64,000 nt of DNA from Gremmenia infestans (lineage: Eukaryota; Ascomycota; Leotiomycetes; Helotiales; Hamatocanthoscyphaceae), in assembly GCA_032629725.1 (NCBI GenBank), contig JAFEVB010000002.1, positions 3,038,001 through 3,102,000 of the forward strand, written 5' to 3'. The position numbers and the translations under genes were made by a program. The notes under the pieces are model-generated. The model was not told the DNA's origin. It saw only the letters and a program-made list of their open reading frames with translations, and ran no database searches. Of the stretch, positions 32,725 to 44,485 are shown piece by piece. The stretch's first letter is position 1. The number at the start of each line of letters is the position of its first letter.

Positions 32725-33776
32725 TCAAGAATACACCTCACGGAACAGCCATTCAGCGACACTCTCATGCATTTCCAATGTCCTCTTTTCCCGTCGAATT
32801 TTGACGGCTCCAAAGGAAGGGATGACATCGAATCCTGAGTATCATGATTAGCCATTCTCCAGGTCCATAATAACAGTAACAGTCTGATCATACCATGAAC
32901 TTCGCCAAGAATCTTTTCCCACTTCACACCATTCTTCTCCCAAGTATCGGCGGTGTCCTCAACATTTGCGAGCTTCTTAGCCATGATCTCCGCGTCTCTG
33001 CACAAGAGATCATGTGCACATCCGATGATGTAGATCTTAGGAGGTAGTTTCTCTCGTGGCGCATAGGCAACACTGAGCAACGGATCCCTTAGGTCTTGCT
33101 CCGCTGGAATGTATCCGAAATTAAACATAGGGACGCCTGCTTCGATTACGTCCGGTCCAGCATCTTTAGGCCTCGCTGCCATATTGACTGCAATCGACGT
33201 TGTGAAATCCAAGGGTGGGTAGATAGGAACAACGCCTTTAATCTTGCCTTGGAGACTCTCATATTGGCTCACGGCAAGTGCGAGATTGCCTCCCGCGCTG
33301 AAGCCTCCAATGGCGACTTTGTTCTTATCGAAAGGCAGAGCTTCATCTTGCAGAACCGCGTTGACGAGATCTACCAGCGCCTCAACCGGAACCGGGAATT
33401 GGTACTGAGGGCTTTTGGGATAATCCAAGCTGATGACGAGAACCTTATTGATATTGGAGAAAGAGGAACAGAACTTGTCATCTGACATTGGGCTCATAAG
33501 TGCGAATCCACCACCGTGGATATCCAGGTAAAGAGGAAGGAGCGCATCTCCACTTTTCCACGATTTCGGGACGAACACACGATTTGTCAGAGTTGGTTGG
33601 CAGGGGTAAACTTTTGTGAAAGTAGGAAGTGTCGAATTATCTCGTATACCAGGCAGATTTAGAACTTTGAGATAAATCGAGGCGATGAATTTGTAACAAT
33701 GTAGCTTGATTGTGAGCTGCAGGCGTTTGAAGACCGATAGTGTAGGAGCATATTGCTTGGGAGCATCATAAGCCAT
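32725..33776 (-). CDS. Alpha/beta hydrolase, hormone-sensitive-lipase type esterase
   Basis: Exons 33776-32894 and 32834-32725 give 330 residues; the splice falls inside the conserved His motif (GEVHG joined to FDVIPSFG). The oxyanion motif HGGGF lies at residues 87-91, the nucleophile Ser160 in GGFSAGGN, Asp256 in GCAHDLLC and His294 in EVHGF, so the triad is complete. This is the GDXG/HSL pattern of small-acyl esterases and lipases. No signal peptide is evident; a hydrophobic segment near residues 20-40 (LTIKLHCYKFIASIYLKVL) may bind membrane. The substrate is unknown. The upstream region carries an imperfect inverted repeat at 33902-34012. Confidence 0.9.
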
Positions 33777-34447
33777 GACCGCAGAGGAAAAGTGTGTATT
33801 GGTGGTACTTTACGCAGGAACCTTTGCTGGAATTGAGTTGAACACAGGGAGCAGCAAGAAAGGGGGTTGAAGACAGATCAATTGACGCGTCCTCTTCTCT
33901 TAGGGCGGGAAAAAAGTGGCGGTCGGAAGATCGTATATACTGATAAGTACCGCAAACTTGCGCGCGTACCTCAAAATACCGCAAACTCATTCCGCCACTT
34001 TTTACTCGCCCTGCTCTTTTGTGCCTAGGCTCCTTTCTCAAAGCGCGATCTGACCGCACGGCCAAGCATATGTCGGCCATAGCCATGTTGGCTGTTGAAA
34101 GGCAAAAGAGTAAGAAACAGATGACGTACTTTATATGTAGTATCATCACATTTGAGTAGGCCCACTGTCGCTGTGACTTGCGAGAAATTGTGTGACATGG
34201 GTAGCTAGAACATTACACGTGATCAGTCTCATTTCCAGCCCCTGTGGTTTTAAGATCCATAACGATCTCTCGCTCTTGTTATCTTGGTATATATATATAT
34301 GTAAAATGACAGCACTGTACACATCTAATCATAAAGCATTATCCTCCCATCCATTTTTATTTCCAACCCCACTCCCATAAATTCCCGAAAGTCCCGCTAT
34401 GTAACAGCAATAGTATAGTACCTAAATCACCCTGCTCTGTAAACATA
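33777..34447. other. Intergenic region with inverted repeat
   Basis: Promoter of the esterase and 3' flank of the Zn2Cys6 gene. It holds the inverted repeat described next and a short (AT)n run near 34287. No gene supported. Confidence 0.5.
33902..34012. repeat. Imperfect inverted repeat, 21-bp arms, 69-bp spacer
   Basis: The left arm at 33902-33922 (AGGGCGGGAAAAAAGTGGCGG) differs at two positions from the reverse complement of the right arm at 33992-34012. Inside the spacer TACCGCAAACT occurs twice in direct orientation. It sits 126-236 bp upstream of the esterase start. Confidence 0.75.
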
Positions 34448-37400
34448 TCAATCAAACTTTACATTCCCATTTATAGATCCATCTCCAGGAATAGGAGCAT
34501 TGCGGCCGCCACCATCAAAATAGCTGAGCACATCTTGGGGAAGGTATTCAAGCCACGGCATCATGTCGCCTCCCATGGTTGACATATCGATATCTTGACT
34601 CTGCATCATCATCATATCGCCAGCACCTCCAAGGCCTAAATAGCTATTTGGACCTGGGAACATGTTGTGCGGATAACCATATGTCCCGGCCCCGGTATCT
34701 GATCGAGAGTTATTCGGTGACGGAACACCATCAAATGAGCGGTGAGATCCCGGCGTCTGAGCCATGGGGGAGTTCTGCAATTCCAGAAGCATCTGGGCGT
34801 CGGACCTTGATGCTTGATCGGGTGAACTTTGCGAATATTTTGAGGCGGGCGCCGCCATTGGCTGATATTTTCGTTGGTGCAGCTGTGAAATGTAAAGAGG
34901 AATCCTTGGATTTGGAGAGTAGGTAACTGCAGATGTGGAACCTGCAGTTGATTCTGGTAGGCTCGAGCGGATCGGGTCGTATATCATATTCCCAGCTGCT
35001 GTAGGTGGGGCAAGTTGCTGTACTTGTTCGCCATCTCTGTTTTGGTACATGAATGTCAGATTCGAACTTGGTGAGTTGGTTGTTCCTGTTAAAGACCAGC
35101 CAATGGCTTGTGAGTGGTCAATTTGTGGGGAACCAGGGGCAGTTTCCAATATTGGAGAAAGGAGATCTCCAAGTCGGCCGGGAGACGGTGCTGACAGCGA
35201 CAACTTCCGTCTCCAATTTGGTATCATATCCTGCTTTGATTTCGTACTTTCATATTCCTGTTCAGTGTAGGTTTCAGGATCCCATATACCTTTCGCTTTT
35301 TGGTCGAGAGCCACCAAAATGTATCTGGCTCCAGACCAATAGGATTCTAGCTGCTGCAAGGCTTTATAACAACGTTGATAGTTTTGGTTGGCAGCAGAGG
35401 CGAGTAGCGAGTGCTTTTGAAGATCTTTTACTCTGCTGACGGTTTTTGATTGCGCCCCCTTCGAAGTTGGTTCTGGAGGGGTGGCATCGCGTGACGAAGG
35501 CTGTGAAGTATGTGCAGCCGTCTCCATCAAGAAAGCACATGCGGCGATATACATAGGCTGACTGGTAAAGGGGTTGCCGATGAAACTTCTCGGATCAATC
35601 AATTCAGCAAATGAAAGGATATCAGCAATGGTTTTAGCTGATGACATGCTGAGTTCGCGGCTATTTGGGAGCAAATTCCGGATCTGCCCCTTGAATGAGT
35701 GCATTAAAGTAGGCTGATGGACCAACATAATCAATGTATGGAACCAAAAATGTACCTGGAGATTGTTAGTACTACCATTGAAAAGCTTTAACGCTTGACT
35801 CACAAGAATAAAATTTGTCCCTTCCCCAATTTTGACGTAGTGCTGGAAGTTGGCCGCGTTGAAAATTAACCTCGTGTCAAGCTTTTGGTAGAATAGTGTC
35901 AGGTCTTTCTCCATTGCAGTAAGACCATCAATCTTCTTCGGGGTCACATCTTTGACGTCCCTAATGTTGTTCAACAAGTCGGATACTCGCCCATATAGGT
36001 GTATTATCTGTATCAACGCTGGAAAAGGATTGGGCCAGCCAGATTCAAAACTATCTAAAGCAGGAAAGGTAAGCTCAAAGTCCTTGCCTCTCAGAGTGAC
36101 TGGTCTGCCCGTGCCGGACGAGATAACTCTGTCCAGCATGAATACAGCCCAAAGAGTGTCGACGCGTTCTTTTTCCACCAGTCTTTTGTCCCGGGTACTG
36201 ATAGCTGCCGGAGGGTCAGATCTGATACTGTCTGTACTTACTCTATGAGCCGCGGGATCTTTTTCGCCTTGGTGTTTGACGCCATCAAGCTTCTGCAAAC
36301 CAAGGTCCACAGCCATGCGGATAGCACATCCTAAGTACATCCACAGAGCACTATCTTGGTTGGAACCAAACCCCTCATAGGCAAGCAGCAGGCATGCTTG
36401 AACCGCTGCGATCGATGGACATGGGAATGTGTCTACCACCGCAGCCTTGGCTCGCCTAGCAAATACATGTCCATAATCCGACTTCGGATAGGAGGAATCA
36501 TAAGAAGCAGAGAGCAACGGGTGTTCCGAGAAACGCGCTGCCAACGCGCAGACCGCATCTACAAGAATGGGCTCAGCTGATCGTTCTTCGACTCTTTGTA
36601 CAAAAGACTTCTGGCGTAAGAAGGGATAATTAGAACCCATATGAGCAAAGAAGGTTTCCACGAGGTGAATAATCAATCTATGAACAGGCAACGAGTCTTC
36701 CTGATTGTATATTGGCATATCAATCGCAGACTTCGAGTCTGATGCATGAGAAGGCGTCCCATAAACAGATCCGCCTGATCCTGGGGACACTATTCTATGT
36801 TAGATTCTGCACATTTCCAGTTATGGATGAACATACTGGCTACAGCTGAATTTGCACCGGTGCTACGACGGTGCTCCCGGACTGAAACCACCATCTGCTT
36901 GAACCCAGGAACAATAGCGGTCGGTCCAAAGTACCTAAAATATGGTACTCGCTGGCTTTCTGTTATTTGCCGTGTTAGTTGAATGACGGTTCTACTTTTC
37001 CAACCAACATACCCAGTGGACTTGACTCGTCATCATAATTAGCCCCATCGATTTCCTTCATAGATCCAGTATCTCGATGTTTCAAACGTGGTTTCGAATC
37101 ACTCTCCAGATACGACCGCGATCGTAGAATCGTCCTGTAAACCTCAGGACTCCCATGGACAGTATTTTCCTGCTTGTCAAGTTTCGCATTGCCACGAAAC
37201 TTTTTATCATCCTCCTCTTTTCCTTCATCTACATCACCGCTCCGCCCCATACCCAGGCCCAGAACTGAGTCCTTACGGCCCCTCTTGCCCGTTGTCATCT
37301 CAACCCCATCAGCGAATCCTAAGCACTCATGCCCATTTTCTATACATGTCGAGCATCGCGGTCGCTTGCCATCGCATCTCGTCTTGCGCTTTCGACACGT

Positions 37401-37731
37401 CCGACACCTACCGACAAGAAAGAAACGACCAGTCAGTCAAACGCTATAGGTAATATATGCAGATTTAGAGGAGGCGACCAATGCATTACAATAGAGATGC
37501 GATAAGTAAATCCAGAATTGGTAAACCGAACTGAAGTGTAGAACTGGGTATCTATCGGAATATATATATATATATATCCCCTGCAGGAAATAAATATTTA
37601 TCTTATACATACGCTGCGTTAATCCTCCTTCTCTTTACGGGTGGCTGCCCCCCATTATTGACGAAGCGGATCTGCTTTGGTGTATTCGTAGGCACAGGCG
37701 ACATGCCACTAGATGGCGAGGGCGCGCTCAT
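34448..37731 (-). CDS. Zn2Cys6 fungal-specific transcription factor
   Basis: Five exons, in gene order 37731-37613, 37407-37013, 36959-36837, 36789-35804 and 35755-34448, give 976 residues. The binuclear zinc cluster is at residues 41-68 (CRTCRKRKTRC, then CSTCIENGHEC) with spacing C-x2-C-x6-C-x6-C-x2-C-x6-C, preceded by a basic stretch (KRRRINAA). It is assembled only after removing the first intron. The middle region is the fungal-specific transcription factor domain, about residues 240-560 (YPFLRQKSFVQRV, YLGCAIRMAVDLGLQ, DTLWAVFMLDRVISSGTGRP). The C-terminal 300 residues are Ser, Pro, Gly and Met-rich and probably carry activation function. The last intron is exactly 48 bp and in frame, with GTGAGT, TACTAAC and CAG, so read-through would add 16 residues. 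Target genes are unknown; an amylase gene lies directly upstream in the same orientation. Confidence 0.9.
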
Positions 37732-38686
37732 ATCGTCGTGTATTGGTTATTGCGTCCACCTAGGCCACGTTCAGCTATCGCAAGCCCATTCATTTTCCTT
37801 GCGATCTGGGGCCCGGCGCATTTGAAGGGCGGGGGGCGTGAGATTTACGGAGTATCGGTTCGATAGGCGGGGAGGCTTAGGGTGAGCAGCGGAGGCCTAG
37901 ATGGGATGATGATGATGATGCTGTACGGGTAGTCCTAGAGTTGAGTATGTATGTGGGTGCTGACTCTAGGTGCATTTATTGCCATGCTACTGTACTGTAT
38001 TTCACTGCATAATCTCGGCACGCGTGGAAGATGCGGAGCTGGAGCTGGAGCTGGAGCTGCTACGAAAACTGTACAGTAGTTTCCGTTCCACTTGGTGGGG
38101 CTGATCTGGTCTGGGCCAGGGCCTGATTCCGGGGTACATATCGTATCTGACGCCAATGGGCTACAGTACTGTAATTGTAATGCTTGATCCCCGGGTATTG
38201 CGAACTTGCTGTTCCATCCATATCAAGTGTTGATGTGAAAATATATATAGACTACAGATAATGTTTCATTCCTCCTCAAGCCAGAGAAGATATTGGTAAT
38301 TTTGCAATACGAGTGCTTCAACAGGCTTCCCCTCCCTTGAAATGCCAGGGTGAGCGCGAGCCCCTATTCCGGCTACGACTAATAAACACCAGATCGGCAG
38401 CTAATCACATGAAAAGGTAATGCTCTACCGTTACTCCATACTGATACGTTGAAGAGCTCAAGGACACACAGGAGAGTTACATTTAGTATGAATGTGTATC
38501 CTGAATCAAATCTTTCTGTAGATTTGTGCACCTAAAAAGTAGATATCCAATACTTTCGTAATCCTACGGTCTATAAGCCGAAGCCGCGAACAAGAGGCCA
38601 GAACGGAAAAGGGCGCTGTCTAAGTCTTATAGATGTCCGAGTCACTAGCAAAGTCAGTCAATGATCCATGATCCTGGATGGTTTAC
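37732..38686. other. Intergenic region between regulator and amylase
   Basis: It holds a short (ATG)n run near 37903, four tandem GGAGCT hexamers around 38034-38058, and five TACTGTA/TACAGTA words between 37989 and 38172, the densest patch in the window. No gene supported. Confidence 0.55.
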
Positions 38687-40514
38687 TTACAACTTTCCAA
38701 ACTTGTCCCGACCCTCGGCATCCTTATTGACCCAAACACTTAAACTTGTCCCGGGACAAGTGAAGTTACCAAATCCTTCATGGTCAATAGTAACTTCGCC
38801 TTGCTCCCATCCAAGGACATCAGTCCATACCTCACCAGCATGAATTTCACCAACATGCATCTTCTTCTCGCCTGGTCCAGCGTTAGAGATTAGAACGGCG
38901 CAGCCAAACTTTCTGTCCCACGTTCCGTATCTGACCCATCCAACACAAGTTGCGTAATCAAAATAGTCTTGCTGGACCCCATATGAATAAAGCTTGCGTG
39001 CGAGAACAAGATTTGGCAGGGCGCCTCCGCAAGATGGTGGGAATGGATGCTCCCCCTTAATACCATAGAGATCACCGTAGAATATGCAAGGATAGCCGTC
39101 ATAACGAAGCAGAATGAGTGCGTAGGCTAGAGGCTTGAAAAATGGCTCGATAGGAGCCTCGAGGGCTTGGTATGGTTGAGTATCGTGGTTCATGACAAGA
39201 GTCTGAACAGCAATTAATCTTTGAGGCAATATAAGAGAGGAACCGGAAGACTCACCACGGCGTTGACCGGTTCAATTTTGACCAATGTGTTATCGAAAAC
39301 AGTTCTTAAATCCGCATTTTCCGTCTTGCTCAATTGGCTGAAGTTGTAGACAAGAGGGGCATCGAAGAGACTGAACTTCTTGCCCATTCGTTCCAGATAT
39401 TGAGACATATCATCCAAACTATCTTTCCAAAACTCGCCGACGAAAAACCAGCCTTGTCCGTGCTGTTCATCAAGTTTTGAAATGAATTTGCGAAGGAAAT
39501 CCTCGCTGAAATGCTTCACAGCATCAAACCTGATACCCTTCAAGGTGATTTGCTTGCTCAGCCAGACACCCCAGTCGATCACATCTTGCTCAACTTCAGG
39601 ATGGCTATAATCCAAATCCGCAAACATCAAGTAGTCGTAATTGCCCTTTTCGGAATCGACGTCCCCGGATTCGGCCCAGCCTTTCGTCTTATCTCCCAAG
39701 ATCTTGTAGATAGCAGTCTTGTTATTATCTGCATTGTAATCCGTGCCACTGAAATGGTACCAATGGTACTTCTGGGCAGAGTATTTCTCCCCTCTTCCAG
39801 GGAAGTCAAAGCCCAGCCATGCATCGATCTCGTAGGGATCTGAAATCGTTTTGTTCCGGTCATCATTATCAACTTCTTGGGCTTCGCACTTCTCTTTATG
39901 ATCAGCGGCGGCTTTGTGGTTGAGGACTAAAGCGTTCTGTTAGTGACAATGCATTTGCTAAATGTGTAGGCTTTACCAGCATCCCAATATATCCCCACGC
40001 CAGAATCGGTTGCTTTCTTTACCAGTTCCAATAGTTCTTCCTTTGTACCCCATTTGGTTTCCTTGCCTCCCTTCTGATCGAATTCACCCAAGTCGTAGAG
40101 GTCGTAGATATCATAACCATTGCCGGATGGTGAAGAGGCTTTACATCCAGGAGGGACCCTGACCAGCGAATTAGAAGTCAAGTATAGGAGGGGAGTCGAA
40201 GAGGTTGGGGGCTGTTCCAGGAGTAGTGGCATATGCTACTCTTGGAATAGCTCCCCAGGCTTCCAGCTTTCGGCCCAAAGAGTTCGCGACCGGCGAGTTG
40301 GTATGAGGATAAGCTTACCAGATGTTGTCAATTCCAGTAGCCTTCATTTGCGAAACATTGTCGGACAGTCGCTTCCAGTGCTTGTGATCATCTGGAACGT
40401 ACCATTCGAAGGCTTGCATCATGGTCATATTCTCTGGAGTTGGTTCCTGCTCTAGCCACTTATTGGTATCTTTCCGTGAACCCAATATGTTGGAGACTTA
40501 CTTGATTCTGCCAT
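38687..40514 (-). CDS. Intracellular GH13 alpha-amylase
   Basis: Five exons, in gene order 40514-40502, 40451-40319, 40158-39977, 39926-39256 and 39202-38687, give 504 residues. The first exon is only 13 nt. There is no signal peptide (MAESKQEPTPENMTMMQAFEWY), as in the fungal intracellular GH13_5 enzymes, which resemble bacterial liquefying amylases. The conserved regions are present: VLNHK at residue 110, GIRFDAVKH with nucleophile Asp243, FFVGEFW with acid/base Glu273 and MNHDTQP with Asp340. The C-terminal beta domain ends in SLSVWVNKDAEG. In other fungi such enzymes act on intracellular alpha-glucan and some are needed for cell-wall alpha-1,3-glucan; which applies here cannot be told. 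All splice phases agree. Confidence 0.93.
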
Positions 40515-42429
40515 CTTGACTCCTCCAAAAAGGGTTTATTTTAATTGAGAATATTTGATGAGCAACTTTTGTTAAGAGATCTAGAAAATGTTTGACTATG
40601 AGGGAAATTTCCAGAGACATAAAGTTGGTGAATTCCAAGTTGGTTAAAAATGCCCCACCATGCCCCTCCTACACGGGAAACAGGAAGGACGTGCCCCACC
40701 CCCACCTAGATACTGTACTGTAGGAGTATGCATGTTGGACCAAGAATGCAAGGCGATAAGATGGAAAACTTCCTATATGACGTAGAGGGCTTTCTAGGGT
40801 CCATTTTGAGGCTGTTTATCCGAGAGTCTAGATTATTAAAATTCAACTTGTTTGTAGACTGACTCCAAGTGAAAGCAGTTAGAATAGGTAGCACAATAGA
40901 ACTTATATAGCTGCATGTTGATCGTAGCACTACCTTACCTAGGTACCCGCAACCCCCTTTTTAGGCGTTGGCGTTACTTGAAAGTGGCGTCGTCGTGTTA
41001 CAGTACTACCCGAACACGAGAGGTTCAGCCTCGAGTACAAGCGCCCTCTCCTTTCTCTAGAAAGCAGCTCTACAGTATTCTGGTGGCAGACCAACGGATG
41101 ATTGTGTAGCTGCTGTTGTTCAGTAAAATCTCGGTACAGTACCTACGTATCTCACTCCCTCGCCTACTGTAATGTAAGACTAGCTTGGCATCGCATATAT
41201 CGGTCGCTGCACTGCTCGGAATTTCCACGAGGTTTTGATAAGTGAAAGAGGTAGAGCATTGGAATACTGTACAAGCCCTCCATATATCAATCGTCAATTG
41301 CAACCTGAAAGGCATGGAAGGCAGTTAGAAGTGTATGGAATGCGAGGTTCAATCATGATCAAAGCCATAATTAAAGACTGCGCCAGAGTAGACTTCCTTG
41401 CCTTTGCTGCAGAGCTGGTGAACGGGCCGGAACGATACTCGGCATGGACGGTGTCACGAGTATAGGGAGCCGAATTATGGACATGGGCTGGAGAGTATTG
41501 GGGGCTTGTCTCATGACACGACGGGAGAGACTCTAGGTTCATGGGATTGGCATCTCAAATAGACTCGAAGAGTATCAAGCATGGACCATCATATGAAAAA
41601 GAGCAAGTCTTGAGGAAATTGTTATTCTCTGAGGCTTCATTAGACATTATCTTGCATGAAGAAAATAGCCATATCCACAGATATCCGATACCGGAACGTA
41701 TCGCTGTGGATGAGAAGAGGTACAGAACAACGGCTTCGATGGCAACCCAAATAGCAGCAGTAATCCAACAAAGCTACATTTCCAACCCTAGTCTAAAATG
41801 CATGTAGTAGCCTCCGACAGAAGTGCCAGTGACGTTCACGAGTAAAAAGCTGAGGTACCAGATTTTCAAAGATGGAGAACAGAGCAGATGATTATGGTGT
41901 CTAAAATGCCTGTAGAGAATCTGTAATTAGCTTCGGAATTTCACGTCTCAACGACCTTTTGACGGTTTAAGTACAAAGTGCGATAGGAATGCAAGTAAAG
42001 CTCAGAGATGGTAGGGTTCAGGACTTCGAATTTGTCAAGTAAACGACGAAGCAATGCTAGACATACTTACAGGTCATATCAGTGTCTCCCCTGGTATGGA
42101 TTCGACTTGTAACCTCTCCTCGGAGCTTGCCATCGAAGATGGTAATTCGGAACCAGGTTCTTGGCGTACTTCACCAGTCTTCCAATCAGATTTATCGCGG
42201 AACGACTGCCATCGGATTTCTTCGTCGGGATCGCTGTAGCCGTAGCAGGTGTCAGGGTTGTACACTCAACCAAGATGTTTGTATCGTCTCGGTAACACAT
42301 TCCGGTAACCTGTATTTAAGATCTTGGAATCAGCGTCGTTTGATGGAGTAGGATTTAGGAGTTGAGACAATATTCCACGAGTAGCAGACTCCGGAACCGG
42401 TTCTGGGAATTTGAAATAGGAGATAATCC
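40515..42429. other. Intergenic region
   Basis: Promoter side of the amylase. TACTGTA/TACAGTA words cluster here (near 40708, 40713, 41000, 41071, 41135, 41165 and 41267). Frames on both strands between 42054 and 42351 are protein-like in places (for example DTCYGYSDPDEEIRWQSF on the minus strand) and may belong to extra 3' exons of the next gene, but I could not place splice sites. Confidence 0.4.
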
Positions 42430-42905
42430 TCATATAAGGTATCTTACAGTAGCCATAGTCGTGCTTGGAGAACTTGGACTTGACGAACTTGACGAACTTG
42501 ACGAGCTCGGAGAACGTGTGACATTTGCAGAACTTGTAGTATTGGAAAATATCTCAGATACAGAAATGGTGACAGTGAATGGCGGCATGGTTTCCGTAGT
42601 AGTCGTGGTAGGTGGTGAAGTGGAGGTGGCATTGTTGGTTCTGATGATGACAGTGATAGTTGCAGAGTCCAAGGGAGCTGCGGAAGATGCACTTAGAGCG
42701 ACAGTGGTCATGGGGTCCACTGAGCTTGAATCCTGGAGGGTTATGATGGTGACGACCGCGCCGGACGAAATGCTGGCACCAGCAAACATGAAGACTAGCA
42801 TATGTTACAAAACCGCTCCTGCAGAATAATGGAGGAGAACTTACATGCAAGCATGAGAGTCCACATCGAAGAGAGGAGGACCGATGATTTCAAAAGGTTT
42901 GCCAT
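42430..42905 (-). CDS. Ser/Thr-rich secreted or membrane-anchored protein, unknown
   Basis: Exon 1 is 42905-42845 and exon 2 begins at 42794; joining them gives a hydrophobic N-terminus (MANLLKSSVLLSSMWTLMLA followed by FFMFAGASI) that could be a signal peptide or anchor. The rest is Ser, Thr and Val-rich, with a Thr-Pro run, a run of ten serines encoded by a 9-bp DNA repeat, and several Asn-Xaa-Thr/Ser sites. Exon 2 may end at a stop at 42430 or splice at 42448 (GTAAGA) to an acceptor at 42403. I cannot choose between these, so the 3' end is uncertain. No family recognised. Confidence 0.45.
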
Positions 42906-44485
42906 CTTGAAGGAGTGTCTGTAGTTGGAAGATGGTGATTTGGGGGATTGGTACGTTGGTGTGGGATTTTTGGTCGTCAGGCAGTGCTGTAAGATCTGTA
43001 GTGGAAGATGTTAATATTGTGTGATCTGATTCAAGAATTGGACTATTGGTACGTACAACTATCAAGCAGAGTAAACAAAGAGGGACGCGGGAACGAGTGT
43101 TCGAGTGCAAAGAGACTATGAGATGGCAGATTAATGTAAAAGGTCTAAATACAAGAAGGAGGTCAGGAAATTCACTTATTGAGGCATTGTAATCTTAAAG
43201 TCAATAGTAGGCGGCAAGTATTGACGCAGATTTCGTTTACCTATGGCCCAGCAACAGATTTTATAGCATAGCTCACCGCGCCCCAAATGAGGCATGGAAC
43301 CAGACGGCAAAATTAGAAAGAAGTAAACTCCAGAAATATGATATTTCTCAATACTCGATCTCCCAATGTCTCGATAATTCGGAGCTGTAGTTCCTATATT
43401 TAAAACTACTCAAATATAGCGGCACTTCTCCAATAGCTTTTGGCTTCTCGAACGCTTGAGTTCATTAGAGCTACTATACAATTGGGCTCATACCTACTTA
43501 TCCTAGGTGGCTCGTTGAAGGCTTTTCTCGGGCTACTCCGTCTTGACTGAATCTCATTGTGAAGGTATGTACAATATTCGAGGAGTATGGCCTTATTAGT
43601 AAGATTCTTGGTAATGATTGTGTAGGTAGTTGGTATTTGCCCTCGGCAGTATCCTCAGAGCTAGAAGGAAGCAAAGCATCAAGCCTGCAGGCAAGCTGCC
43701 ACTCTAGCTTGCACAGCATTGAACTCTTACCAATTCGAAGAAGCAGTTCTCGGAATATATTCAGAGTACTCCATGGAGCAAATGAGGCAAGGTTCCATTG
43801 ATTACGGATTATTTTGAGGCAAGGCTTACTTCTCATTCAGAGTAGGCATAAGAAAGAGGAGGAGGTGGACTAGAAAAAGAGTGCAGACTAGGGCCATGCG
43901 GTTTCCTGGGGTCGTCGTTGAACAAAAGAGTGGGTCTAAAATATCTCCGCGTTCTGGACCATCGTTCTGGACGTTATGTCATTTTGACGGACTGGTCCTC
44001 ACATCAAATATATATATTTTACCGGCGATATTTTCTACTACACAATAACCCACCCACTGCGTTATCTTGAGAGTTTGGAAGATGGCGTGGCCATACCCGT
44101 GAAGCAATTTGGCTCACAGAAGAATCAATACGAATCCAGCGAGGATTACAAGGACTCCCCGAATCGCCAGGCGAGGCAGATATCAGTAATTCGATCCCAA
44201 GGCTCAGATATAGTCCTACTCCCAGCGAAGTTCGAAAGAGCAGGGAGAGCGTGGTCGAATCCTATGATAGGACTTGGGACGGTAAGTAAGCAAATACATT
44301 ACAGTATTGATTTCTTTCCTTCAAGCATTCGTGAGGCCATGCATGACTCCTGTACTGACTGGCCTTCTAGCAGGTTCGTCCCATTAGCAAGCTGTAACCA
44401 TCGTGTTCGCCACTAGGAACCACCAGAACAGCTTGCTCTGAGCCCATCAATAAGTACCGGCGTTGTCCGCAGACAAAACGACCGA
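42906..44485. other. Intergenic region, possible upstream exons of the BTB gene
   Basis: No complete gene is supported. The frame of the BTB gene stays open back to 44417, just after a possible acceptor (CGCCACTAG), and a possible donor (GTAAGT at 44281) ends an open stretch beginning near 44000 in matching phase, but no ATG is found in that stretch. Other frames here show no family traits. Confidence 0.4.

Noticed and set aside
37560..37580. (TA)n run as a possible regulatory site
   Set aside because: It lies inside the first intron of the Zn2Cys6 gene and is a common simple repeat.
43498..43836. 112-codon minus-strand frame
   Set aside because: No family traits; AT-rich flanks; no supporting splice sites.
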